Shown here piece by piece: positions 36,600 through 49,418 of a stretch of 64,000 nt of DNA (its first letter is position 1; each line of letters begins with the position of its first letter). Where the stretch lies: contig JAREIK010016214.1 of assembly GCA_029783825.1 (NCBI GenBank), forward strand, positions 25,337 to 89,336. The letters are read 5' to 3'. The notes beneath the pieces were generated by a model that was given only the letters and a program-made list of their open reading frames with translations, had not been told where the DNA came from and ran no database searches. Source of the DNA: Sapria himalayana (lineage: Eukaryota; Streptophyta; Magnoliopsida; Malpighiales; Rafflesiaceae). The translations under genes and the position numbers were made by a program.

Positions 36600-37625
36600 T
36601 TTGAATAAGTTAGTCTTTTATATGTGGTAAAAATTATAATTGTAATTATGGGCATGCCATTTTATTCTCATTACTTTCCAATTCATCATAGAAAATATTT
36701 TTTTAAGTTTGTCTCTCAAGCAATATTACATTTAAAGTCCATAGCTACACCTTTAAAATTTTCTCCTATATATCAAAAATCTCTGTTATCCAAGTGAGCC
36801 TTTCAATATATTGTGTTATTTTCTTCCTACTTGTACTTTTGGTATTATTTGTGGATGATAGAGTAATACTTATTTTTAATCCTTCATTCATATGATTCAG
36901 TTTCTCATTTCTCTTTATTTATATATTTTTTTCATACCATTGACTTTAGAAAAAATCTACGAACTTTTCAATTTCACGAGCACACAAGTCATCGATTGTC
37001 TTCAATTCATCAATCAAAGATTTTATAGTCGACTTCTATTTCTTCCTCATTAATAAATGTGACTATATCTTTAATTACCTAATCAAGATTTTTCATCACA
37101 ATCTTTTTCTGTATTAGCTATAAAGATTATATCTTTCATTTTGTTTTTTTTCCTCGGATAGTCGATGCTTAGCTTTTGTGTCCTCTTCTAAAGTTTCATT
37201 TATAATTTTTTTTTACCTTTACGATAGGAATTTCAAATGAAACATTTTTTTAGACTCAAACTAATTTGTGACTTCTTCTTTCTTACTTTATTGTTTCATT
37301 ATTTCCTCTTCATGAGTATTGACTCTCCGCAAGTCACTTAATAATTTTTTGAGTTAAGTTATCCAATAAATTACTAAAAATTGATTAGAACCATAATCAC
37401 TTAACTCCTCATGGCTTCCACACCTCCAATTCCTAGAATTCTCTTTATATGATAAAAAAATCGATAATAGTTTCCAAAAGGTTTGAAATACAACTTACTT
37501 TCTTGAGTATGATATGTCTCATTGTAATTATAGTAGGGTTCATTCTCGCTCATTGATATAATTTTCCAAATGCCAATTGTATGCTTTATCATCTTTCTAT
37601 AGCTCTTTAAGATAATTTGCATTGA
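36600..37625 (-). pseudogene. Possible Athila-type gag fragment
   Basis: A 73-codon minus-strand frame (37401-37622) contains NENEPYYN-like and KLYFKPFGNYYRFF sequence, then SNQFLVIYW and LLSDLRRVNTHEEEIMKQ in another frame. This loosely resembles the C-terminal part of Athila gag, where a Y/N/P-rich segment precedes a coiled coil of the MKSFM..L..LE.Q type. The remaining stretch is Lys/Glu/Ile-rich in several frames, consistent with a coiled coil. It lies between the LTR on its right and the TCATGAC spacer on its left. Family assignment is tentative. It is repeated at about 58370-59400. Confidence 0.4.
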
Positions 37626-37831
37626 TCCTTGGTAGCAATTATTATATATTTAGATTTGATATATAAGAGGATGGAAAGAAAGAAAAGATATGCAACCAAA
37701 TCTAAAAGATAACTATCCATATTCAAACAAGGTAACATAACTTAGCCATTAGATTTGGAATATTTATCAAATATAATGTTATCTAATTTATTAAAAAATT
37801 ATTATTTAATTAGAATAGCCAAGTCAATTCA

Positions 37832-37850
37832 CGTTCAATAATGAAACTAA
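37832..37850 (-). other. Candidate decayed Athila-type primer-binding site
   Basis: The plus strand GTTCAATAATGAAACTAA compares with the reverse complement of the Athila site (CCCCGGCAACGGCGCCAA). The central CAACGGCG reads CAATAATG, all transitions. It directly abuts the place where family A LTR homology ends. AT-rich context limits confidence. Confidence 0.3.
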
Positions 37851-40027
37851 TTATGAATTTATTATTCTATCAAATTTATTCAGTTAGGTAATAATAAACT
37901 TATTATTGAGTATCTCATCAATTGAGTTCCATAAGTACATGAGTAATATAAGTAGTATAATAAACATTTATCTAAATATCGATCCCATCAAAATTTTATT
38001 AGTAGTTTAGCTATTCAATAAAAGATACCCAATTTTTAGTATGATTGAAACTCAAATTATCAAACAATCTTAGATAAAAGGTTTATTTATCTAATTTATA
38101 TGATGTCATTACTTCATTCAATATATATTATACCACACACACAATTGATGTTGAAGTATTGTGTAATTATTTATTTTCTTATTAGAATGCAAGGTGTCTG
38201 TCACTATTAATTCTTTTTAAATATGGTGATCACATCATGGTTATCCCCTTAATGAGTCATCACCAAGATAATAATTCCTCAATGCATGAAGATTATTCAT
38301 AATCTCATATTTTTAGGAAACTTTGTCAAATACCTTTGATGGTTGTTTTGTATGCATACTCTTATTCACTGGTTTCTACTACTCTAACGACTAATGATTA
38401 GCATGGTTTGTATGTATTTGTACATTTCTCTCCATAAGTACCATACTCATATAATTAATATATGATTTCTTCAAGTTACATCAGTGAAAATCATGTGAGT
38501 AAAGGAACTCACAAGAGTTATTACTACCTTGCAAGTCACCGCACACATAACATATCCTAAGGATTACACCATCCTTCTTGGTAACAATAAAACTCGCATA
38601 TTAAATGTGAATCCCTTGAGAGATGATTCTATATAATATCCATCTCAATAAAGAACTTGTCTTTAATATATATATATATATAATGGATTAGAATGTAAAT
38701 TTATTTGTACATTCACCTTAATAAATATCATACTCATAATGATTAATATATCTTAACTTCAAGATTTAACATATAGGTTTATCTCATGTAACACAATTAG
38801 AATGGCTTTCACCATCTTATTATAATAATCTTAAGTGAGTCTTATGGCTTACATATATAATTGTATACCATAATAACCTCACACATACTCACCTTTAAGT
38901 GAAACCTTAATTTGAGTTTTATTTAGTTATCATCCATTAATATCTATAACATAAAATATATTCAAAATATAATTGCATCAACATATAAACCAATTACATC
39001 ACATACTTCAAATAATGCAAATCATAAACCATTTTAATTTCATATAAATTCCCAAATTTATCCTTAGAAGAGATGAGTTTGAGAGTCATGGCCCCTAACT
39101 CTAGGGATTGACATTATTCATCCATCTCTTACTTGCTTTTTAAACCCCTAGAAAGTATGAAAATTATCCATAGAATTTATAGTTTCCATAGCTTTTTTCT
39201 TATTCCTTGTGGGAGAATGAGAAGAAAGCGAGAGAAGTAAGAGCTCCCAAAAATTCTCATGCATGTAATTTTATAATTGGGTAGTTTTGTATTTCCCTAA
39301 GTAGAAAGTTATGAATTCAAATGAAAGTGTTAGTCTAGCATTCATTTCCTCATATTGTGATCATGACTCTATAAAAAAATTGTGCTTTTATAATATATTG
39401 ATCTTTCCTGTAAATAAAGATCACAACTTTGTTAGTGATCATGACTTGAGCCTAATCTCTCTATAACGCAAAGTTACAATGCTATAAAATGATCATGGCT
39501 TTGTATCTTCATTATTTATAGTCTATAGATAGCCATAATGATATGAAGTGGATGTGAGGTGGTGATGACTTCCAATAGTTATATATGGCCATGACACTAT
39601 GCAGAGGCAATGACATTGGCTATTTTCTTTTATTTAGATATATATGGCCATGACACTAAGAACTTGTCACAAAACATGTACTTAGCTTGTATGTATAAAT
39701 TATAATTATGCCGTATTTTGTGGACCAATGTATGACCTTGAAAATGATCATGTTCAAGTACTATCCTCTATAAAACGAGTGACCCAAAAGACATATCTTT
39801 GAATAATTGTTATAATATTGGCCATAGATCTCATGTCTCTTTAATTCTTTTTTTGTATCTTAAAATTTGTTTCTTTATAAAAGAACCCTAACTCTGATTC
39901 TAGACTACCGATCTATAAAGATAAAATAATTTCTCTATGAAATTAACAAAGACCTAGAGCATCAGTGAGGTACTTGATTATTGTGATTATGAATTAATGT
40001 CATAGTAATTAAAAGTTTATGAGTTAA

Positions 40028-40032
40028 GTATG
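40028..40032 (+). repeat. Target-site duplication GTATG (left)
   Basis: GTATG immediately precedes TGTCACAATCC. The identical pentamer follows the other end at 42470-42474. Five base pairs is the usual LTR-retrotransposon duplication length. Confidence 0.8.
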
Positions 40033-42469
40033 TGTCACAATCCCACTTTTATAGGCTGTGACCGGCTAGGAAATGGTTAGGCTTAAGGCCACCAAAACTC
40101 ATAGCAAGCCTAAGTCCCATAATTTCTACTGAAAATTTCGGCATGATATATTCGTTTTTATAACAATGATAAATCCTATTGACCTCCGTGTTCTCCACTA
40201 ACAAAATGACCTCAACGGTCTTATCAAAAATATCAAATAAGGTTTCATCAAAAGCAAAATTTATCCCATTAATTAACCCAATAATTAAGTTAATTCACCA
40301 TGGAGTCTTCTAGAAACTTAGATTCTTATTCCAAATAAACAAAATAATAATCCATTACATTCTTAAAAAAAATCCAAGTGGTCTAGAAATGCCTGGATTT
40401 CCTTTCTTTGTCTACCCTGAAAAAAAGGAAATCAACGAGGGTGAGATAACTCCGTGAGTAAAAATATATCACCATACTTGTGAGACTAGATACTCAAGGC
40501 CAGCTCATAAGGATTGTTGTGCTCAATCAATCACCGTACATAGGTTATGCAACAAATAGCATCAATATGAACACAATATCAAATGAGATTTAGAGGTTTG
40601 AAACACATAGAAATATAGTTTACCATTAAGGAATCCATACATTCCTTTTTACCTTTATATTAGAATCTCTACATTCCAACCAAAGATTCATTGAACGGGT
40701 CGGGTTCTACGCCTAGTGTTTTACCACCTCTCTAGGAAGGCACTGGTTTTTCCCCCTAGAGGGTACCATGTGCACATAGTCTGATGACCTCCCCATCAGT
40801 TAGGCTTTCTGTGATTCTTACTAATAAATGACATTAATGATTACAAGTTATAGCTGACCATACTTAACATGAGACAAAAATGGCAAAATCAAAGAATATA
40901 TCTGATCGTACTCAGTATGCAACAAGAGATAACACCAAATACAATAAGAGTTAGCTGACCGAGCTCAACATGAATATTCATCAGGACACATAATTTGTGG
41001 CATATGACAAATTCAATTCAATGAATGCTCAAGAATAAGGTTTTAATCATAGTCAATTACTACGATCAAGTCAAATAATGAAAACACTGCTATACATTTC
41101 AAAGGTGCAAGTACGATGATATAAATTTACTCACCCTCTATTAGTCCAGGCTCAACTAGGCTATTCACCCTGAACATGTGAGCCATCCCAACTTTGTTTG
41201 CTATACCAATATTCATGCAAAAAAAAATATAAAGATAACGTCAAAATCATAACGAGTCATACTTTGTTATTCATTACTCAATTAGTCCATTTACCCATTT
41301 CTATTTAATCACCTAACTTGAGCTTTTTAAAATTTTAAAAAAAAATTATTTTAATATTCAATTTCACTACTAATTTCTTATGTCTAATATTTAATCACTA
41401 AACTTTTTTTTTTATTGCGCATCAGTTAGTATATTGCCCATAACTTTCTCTACAGATGTTGAAAAGATCTGAGGCTAGTGGACAAATTTCACTAACATCC
41501 ATATATTTCCAATGATATCAAATTTACCCTAAGATTCATCCATTAGATACTCCTATGATTCTTTCCAAGTCGACCTTCAAACTGGAATTCACATGCAATC
41601 AATTCTATCCTCAATTCCACTAATTACTATCTCAATTTCATTCTAAATACATTTTCCCCAAATTTTAAACATACCAGACCTAATTTATACCTCTTAGGTC
41701 ACTCTCTACATTCAAAATATAATTACAACCTAGCATACACATTAGAATAATTAATTAATTCCAAACAGTCCAAATTGACCATCCAAACAACAACAATTCA
41801 TCATTTCAGCCTCTTTCCTCTAAAACATACCATACAAAACCAAAATTAAAAATCATGGATCTTTTATATATCTTCGAAGTCTCTCGCCATGAAAAATCAT
41901 AGTTTTTTTCTAGGAGAATTGGCTGCTACATAATTTTCTTCCTTACCTAGCAATTTGGTGCCGAATGGAGAACCTAGGGTCCTTCAATTTTTTTCATTCA
42001 TTTTCTACTCGATTTTATGAGTCATGATGTTTTTAATAATTAATTCAATCTTTCACTTAAGTCCTTACGAGTTTTCATAAAATTTTCCAAGGCCCTAGGA
42101 ATTATTAAAAATGTATCTTTGAGCCTCGAGCAACAAAATCTGTTGACTTTTCCCTACCCAATTCACTATTCACATATTTTTATTATTTTTTATTTATGTA
42201 TTTTTATTAATTTTATTTTTATAGCATATATTTGGACCTTACTTTGCTTCAAAAAATTCCAATAATTTATTCATTCATTGGTTATTTTTAAAAATTATAT
42301 TTCGGTCAACTACTCAAATTTTGACCTTGCCGGGTATATTTTTCCTAAAATTCTTTTTAATTGAGAAATAATTCCTAAAAATTATTATAAATTAATGATG
42401 AACCTTAAAACACCTAAAACTTAAATTAAATGAAAAATAAATCATTTAAAAAATGTTTGGAATGTTATA
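40033..42469 (+). mobile_element. Solo LTR of a Ty3/gypsy (Del/Tekay-like) element
   Basis: It starts TGTCACAATCCCACTTTTAT, with GGCTGTGACCGGC and AAATTTCGGCA further in. This is the characteristic opening of Del/Tekay-type plant LTRs, so the LTR reads on the plus strand. It ends GGAATGTTATA, where TG...CA termini would give TTACA (one change). Flanked by GTATG on both sides, with no internal region. Family A sequence is continuous across the insertion, and the pre-insertion state can be read at 52020-52085. Length 2437 bp. A second copy produced by the segmental duplication starts at 61805. Confidence 0.8.
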
Positions 42470-42474
42470 GTATG
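42470..42474 (+). repeat. Target-site duplication GTATG (right)
   Basis: Exact partner of 40028-40032. Confidence 0.8.
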
Positions 42475-42679
42475 ACCACAACTTCATGATAATATCATAG
42501 TCATTAAATATGTTTCTACTAAAATTGATGTTAAAACTATGAAACCTCATAGATCTATCTCTTAATTAAACATCTCTAAAAACATTGATTTAAAAACTAT
42601 TCATCAAAGTTCTCAAAGATTCATCTTTAGAAAATAAATCAAAATAGCATGTGATAAAGATTTGCTTCATAGATTCTGA

Positions 42680-43934
42680 TTAGGGCTTTTATCTGGAACC
42701 TAAAATTTATGATTCTTTTCTCTTGAACCTCATATGAATCTTTTTATAATGTGAAACTAAATTGAGGTCGATGACATATATAATTATAATTCATGTGATG
42801 TATAAATGATTTATAATTAAATATTACATTTCATTTATATTGTTGAATAGAAATTAAGAAAAATGATAAATAAATAGAACTTGATGTTGAGTTTAAATTG
42901 GTTGAGTTTATGTTTATTATTTTGGTGGATAGTGACACGTAAAGTATCATGCTTACACACATATGGTAGGATAGAAGTAAGAACCTTTCCAACAATGATG
43001 CATGAGGTAAAACATAATATTCCAAAATTAAGGTGTATTAATTATTATGAATATGATACTCATGAAGCCAAAATCATGGATGCTTTTACATGTCACCCTA
43101 TTATAAATGTTTTAAAATAATTGATTCTAGATTGATTTGAATATTTTATAGAATATTTTAAGGGTTTTACCTATAGTGTGAGAGTCACATCATATCTTGA
43201 AACTTGATGATAGGTAATTTATAAGACATATGCGAGTGGCTGTGATTTAAGGTGGTAACAATCATTTGAGTTGCTTTCACTCATATGGTTTCTACCAGTG
43301 TGATTTGAGGGAAGCATATGTTAATTGTATGAGAAGGGTACTTATGAAGTTAAATGGAAAAATTCTTTTAAACCATATCAGTTCTTAGTAAATATGTCAT
43401 AATATGTCAGAAAATAAGAATGTACATTCGAAAAAAATTAGTCAAGAGTAGTTGATAAGTTGCATAAAATGTATGAACATATGAATGATCCTTGAACATA
43501 GATGATTTGTTGACTTAGTATTAAAATACCAAGTGAATAGCTATAAGAAGATCATCACTTGGATGAGCTTAATAGTGGTAACCACCTTATATGCTACTAG
43601 AGAAAATGAGTATTCTAATAATAATTCAACTTTTATTTTGTATCCGGACCAAACATAAATCATATTATTTGAATGAGTTTCATACGAATCAAATAGAAAA
43701 ATCCTAGGATCCAAGAGTAATACCATCATTATAAATTATTTTTCTATTAGAATTATTTTCTCTCACTATTAGTTGACCAAATTTAGATATAATCTCTATG
43801 GGATTGATACCTAGATAAAAGTCTTTTTCTAGTTCTATAACTCATATACTTGTAGATCTTTGTTGATGAGATTTAATTATATTTTAGGGCATTGTCTAAA
43901 AAAAAATTGGCCAACATAATAAAATCACAACAAC
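42680..43934 (+). mobile_element. Family A LTR, R/U5 part (plus)
   Basis: Matches 24600-25100 and 18050-19132 in order and ends AAAATCACAACAAC at 43934, the same LTR terminus as at 19132. No primer-binding site follows, so it is a terminal or solo fragment. U3 is missing. The preceding 42530-42680 is unassigned. Confidence 0.55.
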
Positions 43935-43959
43935 ATGCATAATAGAGAGGCCTATTGGG

Positions 43960-45170
43960 GAATTAATGCTTTTGATAGCATAAAGACTATACTCATAATG
44001 ATTAAACATACCATAATTTTAGGTTTTGATATATGTGATTTTCTTTTGTTTCATTGTGGAAGGACTATCACTTTATTCCTACCATATGTATGAATATATT
44101 TATGGCTTATCAATCACTATCAACTAGTCTAATCACACTCTAACCAACCAATCAGTAAAACCCTAGACTCGATTCTATTTAATTATCAAAATATTCATAA
44201 CTAAATAATATCACAACAAAACATCACATTAAAGTATCAAATAAAGTATCAATCATAATAAACATATCACATCATCTCTCAATTCTACTTTTATCCTGAA
44301 ATTAGAAATAATAATATATAGGAATGTACAAATTTATCCCATATGAATATGGAAGCACAATTTTAGCACTTATGAAAATCTAAGTTTCAAAACCTAAATT
44401 TCTCAAAACACACTCATTTTTACTTTGATTCACTCCTAAAAGGAGGTAAAAATATGTGCCTGGCTACTATAGATTTTGTTTGTACCATGTATCACCTTTG
44501 TTGCTCATGGATCACCCTGAAAAATTGTTGTGAAGTAATTTTGTTTTTTTTATTGCACCTATCATGAATTTCTTTGACTTGGAAATCATAGTTCTAAATA
44601 AAAATCATAGCTTTTATCTTTCAATTCTCTAACACAAAGTAATATTATTGGGTATGAGCCATGAATTTTGTCTCTTTTCTTTACTTGATAATCATGATGC
44701 TACGAAAAATCATGATAACTCATTTAGCATCTATTATATAAATTTGTGGTTTTACATATATATTGACCTTGGTCTCTTTTCTATGCCTGATAGTCATACT
44801 AGTAAAAGTCACAATGACTCATTTAGCCTCTATAATACAAAATCATTACATTAGAATGCAATCGTGGCTTTTACATTCAATCTGTGTAATACAAAATCAT
44901 GACACTAGAATATGATTGTGATTTAAGCATTTACTCTATATAATCCATTATCATGGCTCAAAGTATTGGCCATGGCTTTAGATTCTCTCTTAATCCAAGA
45001 GTTATGATGTTTATTTTGGTTGTGGCTTGATTCCGACTCTTTGTAATAGTCTATAGCCAAACATTGCAACTCTAGATCACAATCTTGACTTTGGCTTGAG
45101 TATTCTATGGTTTTGTAAAAAAAAAAATCTTGACATTTAGATGTTTTCATGACTTTTAGTATTACTCGGG
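43960..45170 (-). mobile_element. Family A LTR fragment (minus) with TCATGAC array
   Basis: Starts inside U5 (ACTATACTCATAATGATTAA, compare 38725). Contains the TTTAATTATCAAAATATTCATAAC region (compare 38930). From 44560 to 45170 it has the TCATGAC array with words such as TCTATAATACAAAATCAT. It faces the plus-strand fragment ending at 43934, and a family B segment follows on its right. Confidence 0.5.
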
Positions 45171-45199
45171 CACTTGGTTGCTTTGGTATGAAATTAATG

Positions 45200-47290
45200 T
45201 TACAAACATGAAGTTGTTTAGAGCTAGTTCAGTTTCAACTTCAAGAAATATTCTCAACTAAAAAAATATGTTATGCAGTGAAAGAATCATATCAACAGAT
45301 GGTAGAGTCATGACATATAAAGATTAATATGATTATGTGTGTAGAGGTTTAGCTAGGATAGATGCTGCATCCAATTTATAAATACTCAATGGTACAATCA
45401 ACTTATAGCTTGTTATATACTATAAATTACATGATTTTTTTCTCCCTATTAAGGGCATCAACTATATCAACCTGTATATTTTACATTAAAAACTTTTGAT
45501 GTTACTAATATCCATCAAAATCTTACATTATTAAGTTTTTGTAAAAATATTACAAATAAACTCGTCTTTCATGCAAAACAAATTATAAAAATTATATCAA
45601 ATGGTCAGTATCGTTCGATATCTAACATATAGAATAAGCTCACATATAAAAATTATTGCACATCCTCGAGTAATATATTCATCACTTATAAAGAAAAATC
45701 TCACACAATTTTCATATTGTTACAAATACATCTAAGTATTTTTAAATACACAAAGATTGAATAATAAAATAGTATAAATCTATATATTCAAGGCAGCCAC
45801 CGATATGGTTTTCTTGTAAGTTAGTACTCCTTAAAGATAAAATTAATCTGGAATGCTCAAATGGTAGAAATGAAATGGATGGTCTCTCCCAATCTCATCT
45901 AGAATTTGATGCCCACTCCAAAATATCTATGATCATGTCATGTAATGCATCTTGTTTTCTCCCAAAAATTTTTAGCACACCTTCAAAAGATCCCAATGCA
46001 TATTACAAGTATTTTTGATTTGTACTATATTGCCTCAATTTTCAAATCCATTTATTCTTTTTGTAGATCACATAATCTTAAAGCTTATAGTCTCTATTAG
46101 TCATCATTGTCTTCCATTCCATTGCAATAAAATTTATAGAGGCTCTCATTTGACCCTACGTTGTCCTTATAATGGTTTCAACATCTTTCATTTCACATAG
46201 CAAGGGTTTAAACATATTATCTTTCAACTTTTCTTTCACCGCAATAGACAATAGCAATTTATATTAGAGTTGTATTTCCCAATGGCTATCTCATATTTCG
46301 GTAACCACTTCCATTATTCTATATAAGTTGTGTTCCCTCATAAGACATGCTTCTCTATCTCGGTTTCTAATTTTATATTCTCTAAAATACAAATACCACC
46401 CATATTAACATTTTGTTCACCTAGATGATACTTACTGTAGGTCTTTTTCTATTCGTGTCTTTTCTCATTTCTTTCCTCTACTATTATTTTGGCTTTGATT
46501 AAAGATTATCATTCTTGCCTCAAATAAGTCAATTCTTTTACATTGAGAATTAGCTTCTTTACTTTTATCTCTTTTTAAAACCCACTTTTGAAGTCTGATA
46601 AAATTAGGAGGACACCCTCAAACATATTTCATCTTTGTTATTATCCATAGGGACTTGTTCAGCTTTTGATAGTTGGGTAATCAAGGTAGGGTGAATTTTG
46701 TGGCTAGCAAATTTATTTTACCCACATCAAAATTTATTTGAAGAGTGCAAATTTATTTGCACTCTTCAAAGCTACCCTCCATTCTCTCTTTGAATCTATC
46801 TAGATTTTAGCAATTGCTTGGTAGACAGGTCAATGTTTTAGAGACTTAAAAAGTGTGCTATCCTTTCTTCTTTTAATCAAAGAAATTCATTAAATATTAC
46901 CCTATCAAAATATACATAACATTGATGCAGAAAACATTTCCTCTCTTCTCTATCATTCAAATCGACATAAAATTTCCTCAAGACTAAGACATTTCCCTTG
47001 TTTCTATATGTGAAAAACACACACTAATTTTAATTTTCAAGAATTTGCTAGAAATAGGTTATATGTTCATTGAAACCTTGCTCTCAAATACAGCTATTTT
47101 TGGCAACAACTTAATCCATTTTTTTTATCTCCATGTAAAAGATCAGCATTGAGATGTCATGGCATTGAGTGACTCCTCGGCATCACTGGATCTCTATTAT
47201 TTAGTATTACCTTTGCTACTTGTTTTCCCAACATTTTTTTTCATTTCAACTTATAATATGGTCTCTGCTCCATGTTTTTGATATCACTAC
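45200..47290 (-). mobile_element. Family B retroelement segment, copy 4
   Basis: Collinear with copies 1 and 3: an AT-rich left part, a segment near 45840-45990 related to 34560-34780, then a Transposase_32-like remnant, then a TCATGAC spacer at 47380-47530 (GCCACCATGACTTG, GGTCATGACTC). Confidence 0.5.
46830..47270 (-). pseudogene. Transposase_32-like remnant, copy B4
   Basis: Minus strand: LLPKIAVFE with a following QGFNEHITYF in a shifted frame (about 47050-47110), then NVLVLRKFYVDLNDREERK (about 46935-46995) and VYFDRVIFNEFL (about 46880-46915). The LRKFYVDL core and the FDRVIFNEFL segment correspond to IVREFYANL and FDxxxINEFL of the plant Transposase_32 domain. It keeps the block order of B1 and B3 but is strongly diverged from both, so the family is old. 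Frameshifts are present; no intact frame. Confidence 0.5.
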
Positions 47291-48260
47291 ACTATAATCT
47301 CATTATTTTATGGCAGTTTGAATTGAATCAGAAGGAAGAAAGATTAAAGATTAAAATATTTTTTTTCCCATCGCTATAGCTCTTACTTTGCCACCATGAC
47401 TTGATAAATGAAGAGTTGTAGCTATAAAGGTTGGTCATGCCTTGGTGAAATGAGAATTCGTGACGCTAATGATTGGTCATGACTCAAAAAATGAGAAGTT
47501 GTGATTCTAAAGATTGGCCATATCATTTTGGGTGATATTAGATTAGCAATAGATTTGAAAACTACTAATCCTAAACATGGAGAGGGTTTTGTGATAGATC
47601 AGTGTCAAAGTATGAGGTGCATGTAAAATAAATTATTCACACGAACCAAAATAAGAACCACATAGTTTCAAGAGTTTTCTTCCAAGTATCACTTTCTTTA
47701 ACTTATGTAGCTAGATAATATGAACTCTTCTTTTATGCCTTTAATTTTTGTCATTCATGCTAGCTTTTTTGAGTACACTTTCACTTTCTTTGTCCATGTT
47801 TGTTTAGTATCTACTGGTAATGCAATGTAAAAAATTAGTTGAATGATATTGTTTACATAAAGTCTCAAAAATGAAGGGGCGCACTTCTCTTTTGTTCGAG
47901 GCATGATTTCATGAAATATCATGGTGTTTTGTACTTCTTTGATTTCCTCCTCTTAGACTATAATAATCATAATCACTACTAGAACTTCCGAGGTAGAATT
48001 TTCCTCCTCAATAACTATTCTATCAAAATTCACCAATGAAACTTTGAAGATAACATTTTTTATCATACTTATGTTCATACTCACCAATAGAACTTCTAAG
48101 GTAGTTTTTTTTATTTTGTACTCAAGTTAATTTCTCTCCCCATCATGTTAAGTTCTCATAATCATTCTTATTCCTTTCCTTTTCATTCACTTAGCTCAAT
48201 AATGAAGTCTTTAAGTGATGATCTAGTTTTCAGATATACTATTAAGCCTTCTATTATTAG
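47291..48260. other. TCATGAC spacer and unassigned sequence
   Basis: 47380-47560 has TCATGAC words. 47600-48260 is AT-rich and sits where copy 3 has the gag-like fragment (36.6-37.6 kb), but I could not read a protein motif. Confidence 0.35.
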
Positions 48261-49418
48261 CTTCTTGAATATTAATTCTTTTTTTCATCTCCACAAGATA
48301 TGAATTATATTTGTAGATATGAATCCTTTAAGGAATTATATTTGTAGTTTAGTTATTCAACAATTAAACAATTCATTGTTAGTAAAATAGATATTCAAAT
48401 TGTGAGATAATTTTAGATCCAATAGTTTATTCATAAATCATATGTGATTTATATTTAAGTTAGCTCGACTTATATTCTATTTGCACAAATAATAAATATT
48501 AAGATGTAATGCAATGACTTCTTGTCCTGATGACAAATAATGTGGTTTTCATATTTGAGCTCATATTGATGATGATCTCATCATAATTATCCTCTTGATA
48601 TGTTATCATCGAAAAAACATTTCATATACTCAATAGTCATTCATAACTTCATACATTTAAGAGAACTTCATCAATTGCCAGCGATGATTACTTTGTATAC
48701 ATACTTTTATTTTCTAGCCTCATATATCTTAAAGACTAATGATCAATATAGTTTGTAAGTATTTGTACTTTCAACTCTGTAAGCATTATACTATCATAAT
48801 TAATATTTATATCATTCAATTTTATTAGTAGGAAACATACAAGTAAAATTAACTAATAAAAGTCATCACCAACTTATGGGCCATAACATACTTATGCATT
48901 TCTTAAAATTTTTATGTCCTCATCATCCTGATGATGATGGGACTCTCATATTAAATATGAATCATTAGTAGAATGTTCTATATAACATTTATACTAACTA
49001 AAAACTATTTCTTCTATGATATGTATAATGAATTGGAAAGTAAAACAATTCATATTTTAGGCATTATAAGCACCATACTCATGATCATTAACATATTGAT
49101 TTATCTTATATGTTATATTCAAAAGAGATATCAATTCCTTTGAACTGTATCTTTGAATGAGTCTCATGGTTTACCTATTATCATTTATCATGATAATCTC
49201 ACATAAAACTACTAATAGTTAAAATCTTAATTCATGTTTTATTTAACCCCTCATCCATCAATATCTATAATACTAATTAAATCAAATAGATTAATTTATA
49301 AATAAATGCTAATGTCATATCACACATATCAATTTATTGAAATCCTAGATCACATGTTATTCTAGAAAAAATTAATGAATATACGCTTTGGGGGAGGGGG
49401 GGTGGGGTTGAGAGTCAT
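48260..49418 (-). mobile_element. Family A LTR (minus), truncated
   Basis: 48340-48440 (TAGTTTAGTTATTCAA, ATTCAAATTGTGAGATAATTTTAG) matches 37990-38070, and 49170-49290 matches 38830-38960. It stops at GAGAGTCATG (49411-49420), where the next family A LTR begins. The equivalent point in the copy at 37.9 kb is about 39075. Confidence 0.55.
49390..49407 (+). repeat. G-rich tract, G-quadruplex candidate
   Basis: G5, A, G7, T, G4. It can be divided into four runs of three G with loops of one to three bases. It lies in the truncated LTR, a few bases before the junction with the next LTR, and has no counterpart in the other family A copies I compared. Confidence 0.75.

Larger units (their letters stand above)
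37851..42530 (-). mobile_element. Family A LTR (minus), split by a solo LTR
   Basis: 37855-37925 (TTATTATTCTATC, GTTAGGTAATAA, GTATCTCATCAATTGAG) is the reverse complement of the U5 end at 19070-19130. A decayed TATA (TTTATA on the plus strand, 39270) is followed by a TCATGAC-rich U3 from 39340 to 40027. U3 resumes after the solo LTR at 42475 (ACCACAACTTCATGATAATATCATAG) and fades near 42530, before its expected 5' end. An uninterrupted counterpart is at 52020-52085. Confidence 0.65.

Noticed and set aside
37626..37644. TCCTTGGTAGCAATTATTA as the PBS of the minus-strand family A element
   Set aside because: It resembles the decayed Athila site with one insertion, but LTR homology ends near 37850, about 200 bp away; the candidate at 37832-37850 fits better.
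31910..42230. The 10.3-kb repeats as the two LTRs or ends of one giant transposon
   Set aside because: Each copy contains several unrelated elements in both orientations and begins in the middle of a copia RT; no terminal TG/CA or inverted repeat is present at 31910 or 53679.
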